Origin: Arthrobacter sp. ov118
GTDB taxonomy: Bacteria > Actinomycetota > Actinomycetes > Actinomycetales > Micrococcaceae
Direction of reading: 5' to 3'
DNA length: 64,000 nt
NCBI RefSeq assembly: GCF_900116495.1
Contig: NZ_FPAY01000001.1
Location: 1,114,668 to 1,178,667 of the forward strand
Part shown: in pieces, positions 24,091 to 31,475 of the stretch
How positions within the stretch are numbered: position 1 is the first letter of the stretch
Layout: each line of letters opens with the position of its first letter
The notes under the pieces: generated by a model
Told to the model about the DNA's origin: nothing
What the model saw: the letters and a program-made list of their open reading frames with translations, nothing else
The model's database searches: none
Position numbers and translations under genes: made by a program

Positions 24091-25581
24091 CTACTGGAGC
24101 ACGGCCGAAAGCCTGGCCACGTTGTCCACGTATTTGTTCGTCATGGGCCGTTCCATCCAGTCATCCAACAAAAGTTCGTGCGAGATGCTGCGGTAGGTGT
24201 CCTCCACGGCACGGATCCGCTGGACAATGTCCTCTCCGAGGAGCATCACGGACACCTCGAGGTTCAGCGAGAAGGAGCGCATGTCCATGTTGCTGGAGCC
24301 CAGGACGGCAACCTCGTTGTCAATGGTGAAGTGCTTGGCGTGCAGCACGAACGGGGCCTTGTAGAGGTATATCCGCACGCCGGCCTCGAGCAGGGCCTGG
24401 TAGTACGACTGCTGGGCGTGGTGGACGAGGAACTGGTCACCCTTTTCCGAGACGAAGAGTTCCACCTCGACGCCCCGCTGCGCCGCCGTTGTCACCGCAT
24501 AAAGTAGCGAGTCATCAGGAACGAAGTAGGGGCTGCAGAGCGAAATCTTGTGCTGCGCCGAGTAGATAAGGGTGTTGAAGAGCCGCAGGTTGTTCTCGGT
24601 GATGAACCCGGGGCCGCTCGGAACCACCTGTGCCGTCACGTTGCCGGGGTGGGGTTCCGGCTGGTGTTCCAGCTGATCCTCAATGGATTCGTCGGTTTCG
24701 CTCAACCAGTCGGTCGCGAAGACCACGTTCAGGGTGGTGACAATCGGCCCGCGCAGGCAGGCCATGAGCTCCACCCATTCGCGGCCCACCTTGCGGTGCT
24801 TGGGATTGTTGTAGGAGGGCTCGATCAGGTTCTGGGATCCGGTGAAGGCGATTTCGCCGTCGATCACCATGATCTTGCGGTGGTTGCGAAGATCCGGCCG
24901 GCGCCACTGGCCGGTCACCGGGCTCAGCGGCAGCATAGGCCGCCAGCGGATCTTGCTGGCGTTCAGCCTCTTCTTCAGGCGGCGGTAGCCCTTGATTCGG
25001 AGCGTGCCGAGGTGGTCAAAGAGGACGCGGACCTCGACGCCGCGCTCCGCGGCTTCCTCGAGTGCGGTCAGCAGGTCGTCCGTGACATGGTCCGAGCTCA
25101 TAATGTAAAACTCGGCGTTGACAAACCATTTGGCGCCGCGGACAGCCTCGGCCATTGCCTTGATGGAGTTGGGGTAGCCGGGCAGCAGCTCAACGCTGTT
25201 GCCGTCCACCATCGGCAGCGATCCCAGCGTCTTGTTCAGTTCGGAGGCGGATGCCACCCATTCAGGTCCGTCGTAGCGGCTTTCGACAGTCAGCAGTTCC
25301 GACGTCCCCGCCCGGATCCGGTTGTTGACCGCCTCCTGCTGGGCCCGGCGGCGTCGGGAGAGCCGGAAGTTGCCGAACAACAGGAACAAAAGAAGGCCCA
25401 CGGTGGGCACAATGAAGATGCACAGCAGCCAGGCCATCGCGGTGGTGGGCCGCCGGTTTCCGGGGATGATGCCCAGGACCAGGACCCGGATGGCGAAATC
25501 GGCCAGGGTCAGGATCAGAACCGCCCAGGACGGTAAAGTCTCCGCCAGCGGAAATTGCCACAGCACAGGCGAACCCCTCAC
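24091..25581 (-). CDS. cls: Cardiolipin synthase
   Basis: A 496-residue membrane enzyme. Two N-terminal transmembrane helices (about residues 15-70, with IPGNRRPTTAMAWLL between them) precede two phospholipase-D domains with the HKD motifs HRKIMVIDGEIAFTGSQN and HAKHFTIDNEVAVLGSSNMD. It joins phosphatidylglycerol units into cardiolipin at the cytoplasmic membrane. GTG 25581 has no Shine-Dalgarno; GTG 25566 (five codons in) has AGGGG 7 bases upstream and is an equally likely start. It is convergent with pabB and divergent from pabC, so it is an independent unit. Confidence 0.92.
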   Translation of the reverse strand: MRGSPVLWQFPLAETLPSWAVLILTLADFAIRVLVLGIIPGNRRPTTAMAWLLCIFIVPTVGLLLFLLFGNFRLSRRRRAQQEAVNNRIRAGTSELLTVESRYDGPEWVASASELNKTLGSLPMVDGNSVELLPGYPNSIKAMAEAVRGAKWFVNAEFYIMSSDHVTDDLLTALEEAAERGVEVRVLFDHLGTLRIKGYRRLKKRLNASKIRWRPMLPLSPVTGQWRRPDLRNHRKIMVIDGEIAFTGSQNLIEPSYNNPKHRKVGREWVELMACLRGPIVTTLNVVFATDWLSETDESIEDQLEHQPEPHPGNVTAQVVPSGPGFITENNLRLFNTLIYSAQHKISLCSPYFVPDDSLLYAVTTAAQRGVEVELFVSEKGDQFLVHHAQQSYYQALLEAGVRIYLYKAPFVLHAKHFTIDNEVAVLGSSNMDMRSFSLNLEVSVMLLGEDIVQRIRAVEDTYRSISHELLLDDWMERPMTNKYVDNVARLSAVLQ

Positions 25582-25659
25582 GCTTTAGGCCCGCGGAAGA
25601 GTTCCGGAACGGGCAACGAGCAAATCCTATCCCGGGACCGCCGGGACTAAGCTGGTGCC

Positions 25660-26628
25660 ATGACCTCTCCCGCCCCTGTCCCTGCGCCCGCTACCGTGCT
25701 GGTCTTCCTGGACCCGGCGTTCGACGGCGGCCGCGTTGCCGACGCGTCGAAGCCTCAGCTGATGGCCACGGACCTGGGTGCCACCCGCGGCGACGGCGTC
25801 TTCGAATCGCTGCTGGCCGTGGGCGGCCGGCCCCGCAAGATCCAGGCGCACCTGACCCGGCTGGCCGGCTCGGCCCGCCTGCTGGAACTGGACATCCCCG
25901 CGGAGGATGCCTGGCGCCGCGCGGTGGACACCGCCATCGCCGAGTACCGGCGCCAGACTCCCGCCGCGGCTGTGCCGAGCAGCCCGGCAGAGGACGAGGT
26001 CGTGGTGAAGCTGATTGTCACCCGCGGGCCGGAGGGCGCGGCCGCCCCCACCTGCTGGGTACAGGCCTCCGCCCCCGCAGCCGCGGGCCGCCGGCAGCGC
26101 GACACGGGAATCGACGTTCTCCTGCTGGACCGCGGCTACGACAGCGAGGTCGGCGAGCGCGCCCCCTGGCTCCTGCTCGGCGCCAAGACCCTCTCCTACG
26201 CCGTAAACATGGCAGCGCTGCGCTACGCCCATCAGCACGGCGCAGACGACGTCATCTTCACCTCGGCGGACGGCCGTGTCCTGGAGGGACCGACGTCGAC
26301 CGTTCTGCTGGCGCATCTGGAAACCGAAGACGACGGCGTCGGCGGCGAACGCACGGTCCGGCGGCTCATCACACCCCAGCTGGACAGCGGCATCCTGCCC
26401 GGCACCTCGCAGGGCGCCCTGTTTACCGCCGCGAAGGCCGCCGGCTGGGAGCTGGGCTACGGTCCACTGGAGCCGAAGGACCTGCTGGACGCCGACGCCG
26501 TCTGGCTGATCTCGAGCATCCGGCTCCTGGCGCCCGTGAACCACATCGACGGCCAGGAAATCGGCACCCCGGAACTGCGGCGCCAGCTCACGTCCGAACT
26601 CAACGCCCTGTTCGCCACGATCGAATAG
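25660..26628 (+). CDS. pabC: Aminodeoxychorismate lyase, class IV aminotransferase fold
   Basis: A 322-residue fold-type IV PLP enzyme: TDLGATRGDGVFESLLAVGG is the typical N-terminal signature (D-x-G-x-x-x-G-D-G-V-F-E), the Schiff-base lysine is in LLLGAKTLSYAVNMAA, and DDVIFTSADGRVLEGPTSTV closes the site. It converts aminodeoxychorismate to 4-aminobenzoate plus pyruvate in folate synthesis; D-amino-acid or branched-chain aminotransferases share the fold, but the nearby pabB makes PabC the best call. TAAGCT ends 6 bases before ATG 25660, suggesting a leaderless mRNA. Residues 1-20 are Pro/Ala-rich. Confidence 0.82.
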   Translation: MTSPAPVPAPATVLVFLDPAFDGGRVADASKPQLMATDLGATRGDGVFESLLAVGGRPRKIQAHLTRLAGSARLLELDIPAEDAWRRAVDTAIAEYRRQTPAAAVPSSPAEDEVVVKLIVTRGPEGAAAPTCWVQASAPAAAGRRQRDTGIDVLLLDRGYDSEVGERAPWLLLGAKTLSYAVNMAALRYAHQHGADDVIFTSADGRVLEGPTSTVLLAHLETEDDGVGGERTVRRLITPQLDSGILPGTSQGALFTAAKAAGWELGYGPLEPKDLLDADAVWLISSIRLLAPVNHIDGQEIGTPELRRQLTSELNALFATIE

Positions 26629-26800
26629 CAGCGGCGGGACCGGGCTCCACGGAGGCTGGCGCGCTGATTCCCTCCCGGCTTTGCGGCCCTGCACCCCGGT
26701 AACGACGGCGATTGCCGGGACACGCCGTCGGGCGGCCCCAAAGGTGGGGAGAATCAGCGACGGCGAGGGACAGCCACGCGCCAAAAACCCACAGCCCGCC

Positions 26801-27757
26801 TTACCCCAGGGCAGCCGCGGGAACTGCCGGGCACCGGCGGAAGGATGCCGGGTTAAACGACGGGAGCATGAAGGTTGCCAGCACGGCGTCGAGCAGTTCC
26901 GGCGCCCACTTGCTGTTCTCCCCCAGCGTCGCGCAGACGCCCAGCACCACGGGGGTGCCGTCGGCGCGGCGGCGGATCTGGACCTGGACCGGGCCCGTAA
27001 GGCCTAGCGTCCGGACGGCGGCCAGGCCGAGCTTCCGCACGTCCCCTGCCTCGGCGGCCGGCACCCGGCGGCTGACCTCGTCGCTGCCCACCCGTCCGTA
27101 CGGCGTTTTTGTCTTCTCAAGGACCACCGCCACCGGCGCCATGGCGTTGCGGGCAGGGGTGCCGAACACCAGGACCACGAAGTCGGCGCCCGGGATGAAC
27201 TCCTGGACCAGTTGCCCGGCCGGCATGAGCTGCCAATTAACGGAGCCGGTACCGGCCAGCAGGTGGACGGCGCGCGTGCCTTTGAAGACCCGCGGCTTGA
27301 CGACAACCGGGCCGTTGAGGCCGGCCAGGGATGCCGGCGCGGCGGCGAGGTCGCCCGGAACCCCGAACCGGGGAACGGGAATGCCGGCTGCCTGCAGCGC
27401 CCAGGCCGTGAACAGATGGTCGTTGGCGAGGGCCACGGCGGCAGGTTCGCCGACGATGATCCGCACGTCCGGACCGAATCCGGCGCGCGCCGCGGCCAGG
27501 ACCGGAAGTTCCACGCTGAGCGTGGGGATGATGACGTTGATGGATTCCCGGTCCACCAGGCGGCGCAGGTCCAGGACCATGTCAGGATCGGTCGCCGGCA
27601 GGAGCCTGACCGTGGCTTCTGCCGGGTCGTCCGAAGCCTGGCGGGCATCGCCACGCGCGTCAGATCCGAAGTGGGGGACGCCGCGGGCGGCGAGCTGGGC
27701 ACCGACAGCCTGTCCGGCGGCGCCTGCAATGCCGGTTACCAGTATGCGCGGGCCCAC
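26801..27757 (-). CDS. ATP-grasp family protein of unknown substrate
   Basis: A 318-residue protein opening with a pre-ATP-grasp Rossmann motif RILVTGIAGAAGQAVGAQLA, followed by VVVKPRVFKGTRAVHLL (ATP-grasp lysine strand) and LVQEFIPGADFVVLV (the hinge strand with acidic residues). The fold resembles the carbamoyl-phosphate synthase large-chain/PylC branch. The C-terminal metal-binding part is poorly conserved (GVCATLGENSKWAPELL), so catalytic competence is uncertain. GTG 27757 has GGAG upstream. No partner gene for peptide or amide synthesis is adjacent. The 172-base gap to pabC contains nothing recognised. Confidence 0.75.
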   Translation of the reverse strand: MGPRILVTGIAGAAGQAVGAQLAARGVPHFGSDARGDARQASDDPAEATVRLLPATDPDMVLDLRRLVDRESINVIIPTLSVELPVLAAARAGFGPDVRIIVGEPAAVALANDHLFTAWALQAAGIPVPRFGVPGDLAAAPASLAGLNGPVVVKPRVFKGTRAVHLLAGTGSVNWQLMPAGQLVQEFIPGADFVVLVFGTPARNAMAPVAVVLEKTKTPYGRVGSDEVSRRVPAAEAGDVRKLGLAAVRTLGLTGPVQVQIRRRADGTPVVLGVCATLGENSKWAPELLDAVLATFMLPSFNPASFRRCPAVPAAALG

Positions 27758-28062
27758 TGTTGCTCCATTCCGTCGTCACTTGCCGGCCGCGGCTGCGGCT
27801 CCGGCAGTTCCGAGCGACCTATTTGCAGAAAAATTTGCGGGAGTGACCATCCGATTTACAGACAACTTGCTTCGTGGCGAGCGTCCCACCGGCTGACACG
27901 TCGGCCGCTCCCCTTAGTAAAGTGCGCAACCTGCGTTCGAACACGAGTGGCCGGTACCCGAAATGAAGGCCGGTACTACTCGCTGCGGGCGCCGCCCGCC
28001 CGGTTACGGAACATGACGACGGCGGCGGTGCGGGCCGGCGTCGTAAGTGTTACGTTTTTGGG
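27758..28062. other. Intergenic stretch with no recognised gene
   Basis: These 305 bases separate the leftward ATP-grasp gene from the rightward SAM riboswitch. I see no coding pattern on either strand. The stretch should hold the promoters for both directions; no convincing -35/-10 pair was found for the riboswitch transcript. Confidence 0.5.
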
Positions 28063-28144
28063 GAGTAATGAGAACCGGTGCCAAGCCCTGACTGGCCGGT
28101 CGGCAACCCTCCCTTTCGCGGCGGGGTGCCTCAGGTGAATACTC
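28063..28144 (+). promoter_or_regulatory. SAM riboswitch, SAM-IV-like
   Basis: P1 pairs GAGTA (28063-28067) with TACTC (28140-28144). Inside are TGCCAAGCCCTGACTGGC, the core CCGGTCGGCAACCCTCC (28097-28113) and GCGGGGTGCCTCAGGTGAA, the layout of the SAM-IV/SAM-I superfamily aptamer common in actinobacteria. It lies 46 bases before the first gene of a methionine-synthesis operon, the expected target. High S-adenosylmethionine should lower expression. I distinguish IV from I only by the general look of the core; a covariance-model search would decide. Confidence 0.8.
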
Positions 28145-28190
28145 GGCATATCGACCATTCGAGCTGCAAGCGTGAAAGAGGAGATCCGTC

Positions 28191-28514
28191 GTGCCCGACA
28201 CATCCACAACCCCAGTACCCGTGACGGCAGCCGCCCCCAGTGCAGCAGCCGCCGCCGAGGAAAAGCTGGCCTACCGGCTGTTCACCGGCGCGGATGACCG
28301 CGCCTTCTGCGAGCGCGTGTCGGCCGCCCTGGCCGAGGGGTATGTCCTGCACGGAAGCCCCTCCGCCACCTTCAACGGCAGCACGGTGATCGTGGCGCAG
28401 GCACTGGTCCTGCCCGCCGCAATCGCGAGCGCGGATGCCGCCGTGGCAAACGCTGTCGATGAACTCGACGGTGAGGAGTTCGGCGCGGATGAAGCCTTCG
28501 AGGGCCACGCATGA
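28191..28514 (+). CDS. DUF1737 domain protein
   Basis: A 107-residue protein. Residues 24-70 match DUF1737 (YRLFTGADDRAFCERVSAAL, then EGYVLHGSPSATFNG): a small alpha/beta unit with a conserved G-W/Y-x-L-x-G-x-P. The N-terminus is Ala/Pro/Thr-rich and the tail acidic. GTG 28191 has AGAGGAGAT upstream. It is the first gene behind the SAM riboswitch and overlaps the rhodanese gene by ATGA, so it is made with the sulfur enzymes. Its function is not known; context suggests a part in sulfur transfer or regulation of MetZ. Confidence 0.8.
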   Translation: MPDTSTTPVPVTAAAPSAAAAAEEKLAYRLFTGADDRAFCERVSAALAEGYVLHGSPSATFNGSTVIVAQALVLPAAIASADAAVANAVDELDGEEFGADEAFEGHA

Positions 28515-28921
28515 GCTACGCCGGCGACCTCACCCCGCAGGAGGCGTGGGCAAAGCTGGGAACGGGAGCCATCCTGGTGGACGTCCGGACCGAGGGCGAA
28601 TGGGCCCACATCGGCATCCCGGACACCAAAGCCACGGAAAACGATCCGCTCTTCATCCAGTGGAACCTCGCCGGCGGCCTGCCAAACCCGCACTTCGTGG
28701 AACAGCTCAGGCAGCAGGCCCCGGAGGACACCGCCGTCGAGCTGGTCTTCCTGTGCCGCTCCGGCGTCCGCTCGGTCGCCGCCGCGACCGCAGCGACCGC
28801 CGCCGGCTACACCTCTTACAACGTGCTTGAGGGCTTCGAAGGCGAGACTGACCGCTTTGGAGAGCGCACCGTCAACGGCTGGAAGAACCGCGGCCTGCCC
28901 ACCAACCTCGGAAAGATTTAA
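28511..28921 (+). CDS. Rhodanese-like sulfurtransferase
   Basis: A 136-residue single rhodanese domain. ILVDVRTEGEWAHIGIPDT is the N-terminal CH2A-like motif and VFLCRSGVRSVAAA holds the active-site cysteine at the start of a C-R-S-G-x-R loop, as expected for a persulfide-forming enzyme. It overlaps the DUF1737 gene and is followed directly by metZ (TAA then GTG with no gap), so the three are one coupled unit. It may feed sulfane sulfur or protect MetZ from it; this is inference. Confidence 0.9.
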   Translation: MSYAGDLTPQEAWAKLGTGAILVDVRTEGEWAHIGIPDTKATENDPLFIQWNLAGGLPNPHFVEQLRQQAPEDTAVELVFLCRSGVRSVAAATAATAAGYTSYNVLEGFEGETDRFGERTVNGWKNRGLPTNLGKI

Positions 28922-30130
28922 GTGACCTTCAATCCCGACGCCGCAGGCTGGGCTGCCGAAACCCAGGCAGTCCGTGGCGGCCTTGACCGCACAAACTTCC
29001 AGGAAACCACCGAGCCGATCTTCCTCAACTCCGGATTCGTGTACGAGTCCGCGGCCGCCGCCGAGCGCGCCTTCACGGGGGAGGAAGAGCGCTTCGTCTA
29101 CTCCCGCTACGGCAACCCGTCTGTCGCGACCTTCCAGGAGCGGCTCCGGCTGCTCGAGGGCACCGAAGCGTGTTTTGCGACGGCGTCCGGAATGTCCGCC
29201 GTCTTCACCGCCCTGGGCGCGCTGCTGGGGGCCGGTGACCGGGTGGTGGCCGCCCGGTCCCTGTTCGGCTCGTGCTTCGTGATCCTCAACGAGATCCTGC
29301 CGCGGTGGGGTGTGGAAACGGTCTTCGTTGACGGCCCGGACCTGGACCAGTGGGAGGCTGCGCTGTCCGAGCCGACGACCGCGGTCTTCTTCGAGTCGCC
29401 GTCGAACCCGATGCAGGAAATCGTGGACATCGCCGCGGTGAGCGAGCTGGCGCACGCGGCGGGCGCCACCGTGGTGGTGGACAACGTCTTCGCCACCCCG
29501 CTCCTGCAGCGGTGCGGAGACCTCGGCGCGGACGTGATCGTCTACTCCGGCACCAAGCACATCGACGGCCAGGGGCGCGTGCTGGGCGGGGCGATCCTGG
29601 GCACCCGGGAATTCATCGACGGCCCCGTCAAGCAGCTCATGCGGCACACCGGGCCGGCCCTCTCGGCCTTCAACGCCTGGGTCCTGGCCAAGGGCCTGGA
29701 GACCATGGCCCTGCGCGTCAACCACTCCTCCGCCTCAGCCCTCCGGCTGGCTGAATGGCTCGAGGCGCAGCCCGCGGTGAACTGGGTGAAGTACCCGCTG
29801 CTCCGGTCCCACCCGCAGTACGACCTCGCGGTGAAGCAGATGAAGGCCGGCGGCACTGTGCTCACGCTGGAGCTTTCGCCCTCCCCCGGCCGCACCGCCA
29901 AGGAGGCCGCCTTCGCGCTCCTGGATGCGCTGGGGGTTATCGACATCTCCAACAACCTGGGCGATTCGAAGTCGCTCATCACGCACCCGGCCACCACAAC
30001 GCACCGCGCCATGGGCCCGGAAGGCCGTGCCGCAATCGGGCTCAGCGACGGCGTGGTGCGCCTTTCGGTGGGCCTGGAGGACGTCGAGGACCTGATCCGC
30101 GACCTCGGCCAGGCGCTCAAACAGGTCTAG
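28922..30130 (+). CDS. metZ: O-succinylhomoserine/O-acetylhomoserine sulfhydrylase
   Basis: A 402-residue Cys/Met-metabolism PLP enzyme. The PLP lysine is in VIVYSGTKHIDGQGRVLGG, and FVYSRYGNPSVATFQERL and ASGMSAVFTAL are family signatures. It makes homocysteine directly from sulfide and an activated homoserine, bypassing cystathionine. The neighbours (SAM riboswitch, rhodanese) agree with direct sulfhydrylation. Length fits MetZ (about 400). Whether the acyl group is succinyl or acetyl cannot be decided. The GTG start follows the preceding stop directly, a strong sign of coupling. Confidence 0.9.
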   Translation: MTFNPDAAGWAAETQAVRGGLDRTNFQETTEPIFLNSGFVYESAAAAERAFTGEEERFVYSRYGNPSVATFQERLRLLEGTEACFATASGMSAVFTALGALLGAGDRVVAARSLFGSCFVILNEILPRWGVETVFVDGPDLDQWEAALSEPTTAVFFESPSNPMQEIVDIAAVSELAHAAGATVVVDNVFATPLLQRCGDLGADVIVYSGTKHIDGQGRVLGGAILGTREFIDGPVKQLMRHTGPALSAFNAWVLAKGLETMALRVNHSSASALRLAEWLEAQPAVNWVKYPLLRSHPQYDLAVKQMKAGGTVLTLELSPSPGRTAKEAAFALLDALGVIDISNNLGDSKSLITHPATTTHRAMGPEGRAAIGLSDGVVRLSVGLEDVEDLIRDLGQALKQV

Positions 30131-30169
30131 GGCTGCACTTCTAGGCGAGCACTTGCCCAGGCTGCGCGG

Positions 30170-31354
30170 TCAGCCCCGGCGCACCGGGCGCAGGGCCGCT
30201 TTCCTGCCGGCAGGCTCTCCGGCGGCCGACCCCTGCGTGGTCACTTCGACGGCGCGTTCGACGACGGCGGGCAGCCCGCCGGCATGGAACGGGCCGCGCT
30301 GCAGCTGCGAGCCCGTGCCCTCGGCCAGGATCCGGTCGACGCCTTCGCGCACCAGGTCCAGCTCGCCTTGTTCCTCCAGTACGGGGGCGACAAAGTCTAC
30401 GAGTGCCCTGACCACGTCCGCGGCCGGAGCGGGGGTGAAGGTTCCGAAGTCCAGGAGGTCCCCGCGCAGCCCGCAGTTGCTGGCCTGCCATGAGGCCATC
30501 CGGAGCAGCAGCGTGGGCACCGGGGCGGGATCGACGCCGTCGTTCCATTCCCGCGACGCCGATTCCACGAGGGCGCGGACCAGCACGGCGATCAGGGCGG
30601 CGTCCTCGGCCCGCAGGCAGACATCGGCGACCCGGACCTCCACGGTGGGATGCAGCCGGGCCAGCCGCGCGTCGAAATAGACCATGCCCTCGTCCATCAG
30701 GACACCGCTGTCCACCAGCCGGGTCACCACCCGCCGGTAGACCGGCAGACTGCCGAAGATCATCGTGGGGCCCGACCCCGGCCAGCGGTTCCACGCCTGG
30801 GTGCGGTAGCTTTCGAATCCGGTCTCCGCCCCGTTCCAGTACGGGGAATTCGCGCTGAGCGCTATCAGAACGGCCAGCTTGTCGCGGATCCGGTCCATCA
30901 CGGCGACACCCTCCTCCGGGGATTCCACAAAGGTGTGGACGTGGAGGCCGCAGGTCAGCTGGTTCCGGACGGTGAGACCGAAGCGCTGCTGCATGGTCAG
31001 GTAGCGCGGATTCGGCGTCAGGTGCGTGGCGGCGCCTTGCGGTGACGTGGCCAGGGCGGCGACGCGGCCGCCGTGCGCCCGGGCGGCCTGGTCCGCCCTG
31101 GCCCGGCCATGCCTGAGCTGCCGGAGCAGCTCCGCGTACTCCAGGCACGGCCGCGTCTGGGTCTCGATCTGTTCGAGCTTGAGCTCGTAGCTGAAGTCCG
31201 CGCCTTCGTGGACCGGTTTCTGGCTCGCGCGAACCCGGGCGGCCGGCTGCTTCGGTGGAACCAGGCCAGGCAGCATCAGGTCCGCGAGGGCGAGCAGCAT
31301 GCCCGACTCGGGGTCAACTATCAGCAGCTCTTCTTCCACACCGAAGGTGCGCAT
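30170..31354 (-). CDS. Glutamate-cysteine ligase, YbdK/GCS2 family
   Basis: A 394-residue protein of the carboxylate-amine ligase type. MRTFGVEEELLIVDPESGML is the family start and is why ATG 31354 is chosen over GTG 31372. Other signatures are NQLTCGLHVHTFVESPEEGV, LIALSANSPYWNG and HPTVEVRVADVC. YbdK of E. coli has weak gamma-glutamylcysteine synthetase activity; in actinobacteria, which use mycothiol, the substrate of these proteins is uncertain. Convergent with metZ (39 bases between stops, no clear terminator). Confidence 0.88.
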   Translation of the reverse strand: MRTFGVEEELLIVDPESGMLLALADLMLPGLVPPKQPAARVRASQKPVHEGADFSYELKLEQIETQTRPCLEYAELLRQLRHGRARADQAARAHGGRVAALATSPQGAATHLTPNPRYLTMQQRFGLTVRNQLTCGLHVHTFVESPEEGVAVMDRIRDKLAVLIALSANSPYWNGAETGFESYRTQAWNRWPGSGPTMIFGSLPVYRRVVTRLVDSGVLMDEGMVYFDARLARLHPTVEVRVADVCLRAEDAALIAVLVRALVESASREWNDGVDPAPVPTLLLRMASWQASNCGLRGDLLDFGTFTPAPAADVVRALVDFVAPVLEEQGELDLVREGVDRILAEGTGSQLQRGPFHAGGLPAVVERAVEVTTQGSAAGEPAGRKAALRPVRRG

Positions 31355-31394
31355 AAACCTATTGTGCGTCACGATCCGCCGAAACGCCCTACGC

Positions 31395-31457
31395 CAACGC
31401 GGGGTCAGATCGCGCCCATGTCACCGCTCTGAATGGGCTCGATCTGACCCCGCGTTG
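31395..31457. repeat. REP-like inverted repeat
   Basis: Two 25-base arms, 31395-31419 and 31433-31457, are inverted complements with one mismatch and a 13-base loop. The left arm begins CAACGCGGGGTCAGATC. A 25-base relative of this arm with one substitution occurs at 63669-63693. It lies between the ligase start and the end of the MurA-like gene, 19 bases after that stop on the - strand, and could end that transcript. Confidence 0.85.
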
Positions 31458-31475
31458 CCTGGGGCGGGTCTGGGA

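Noticed and set aside
31395..31457. Single-unit CRISPR-like repeat
   Set aside because: Only one hairpin, with no regularly spaced repeats or spacers and no cas genes in the window.
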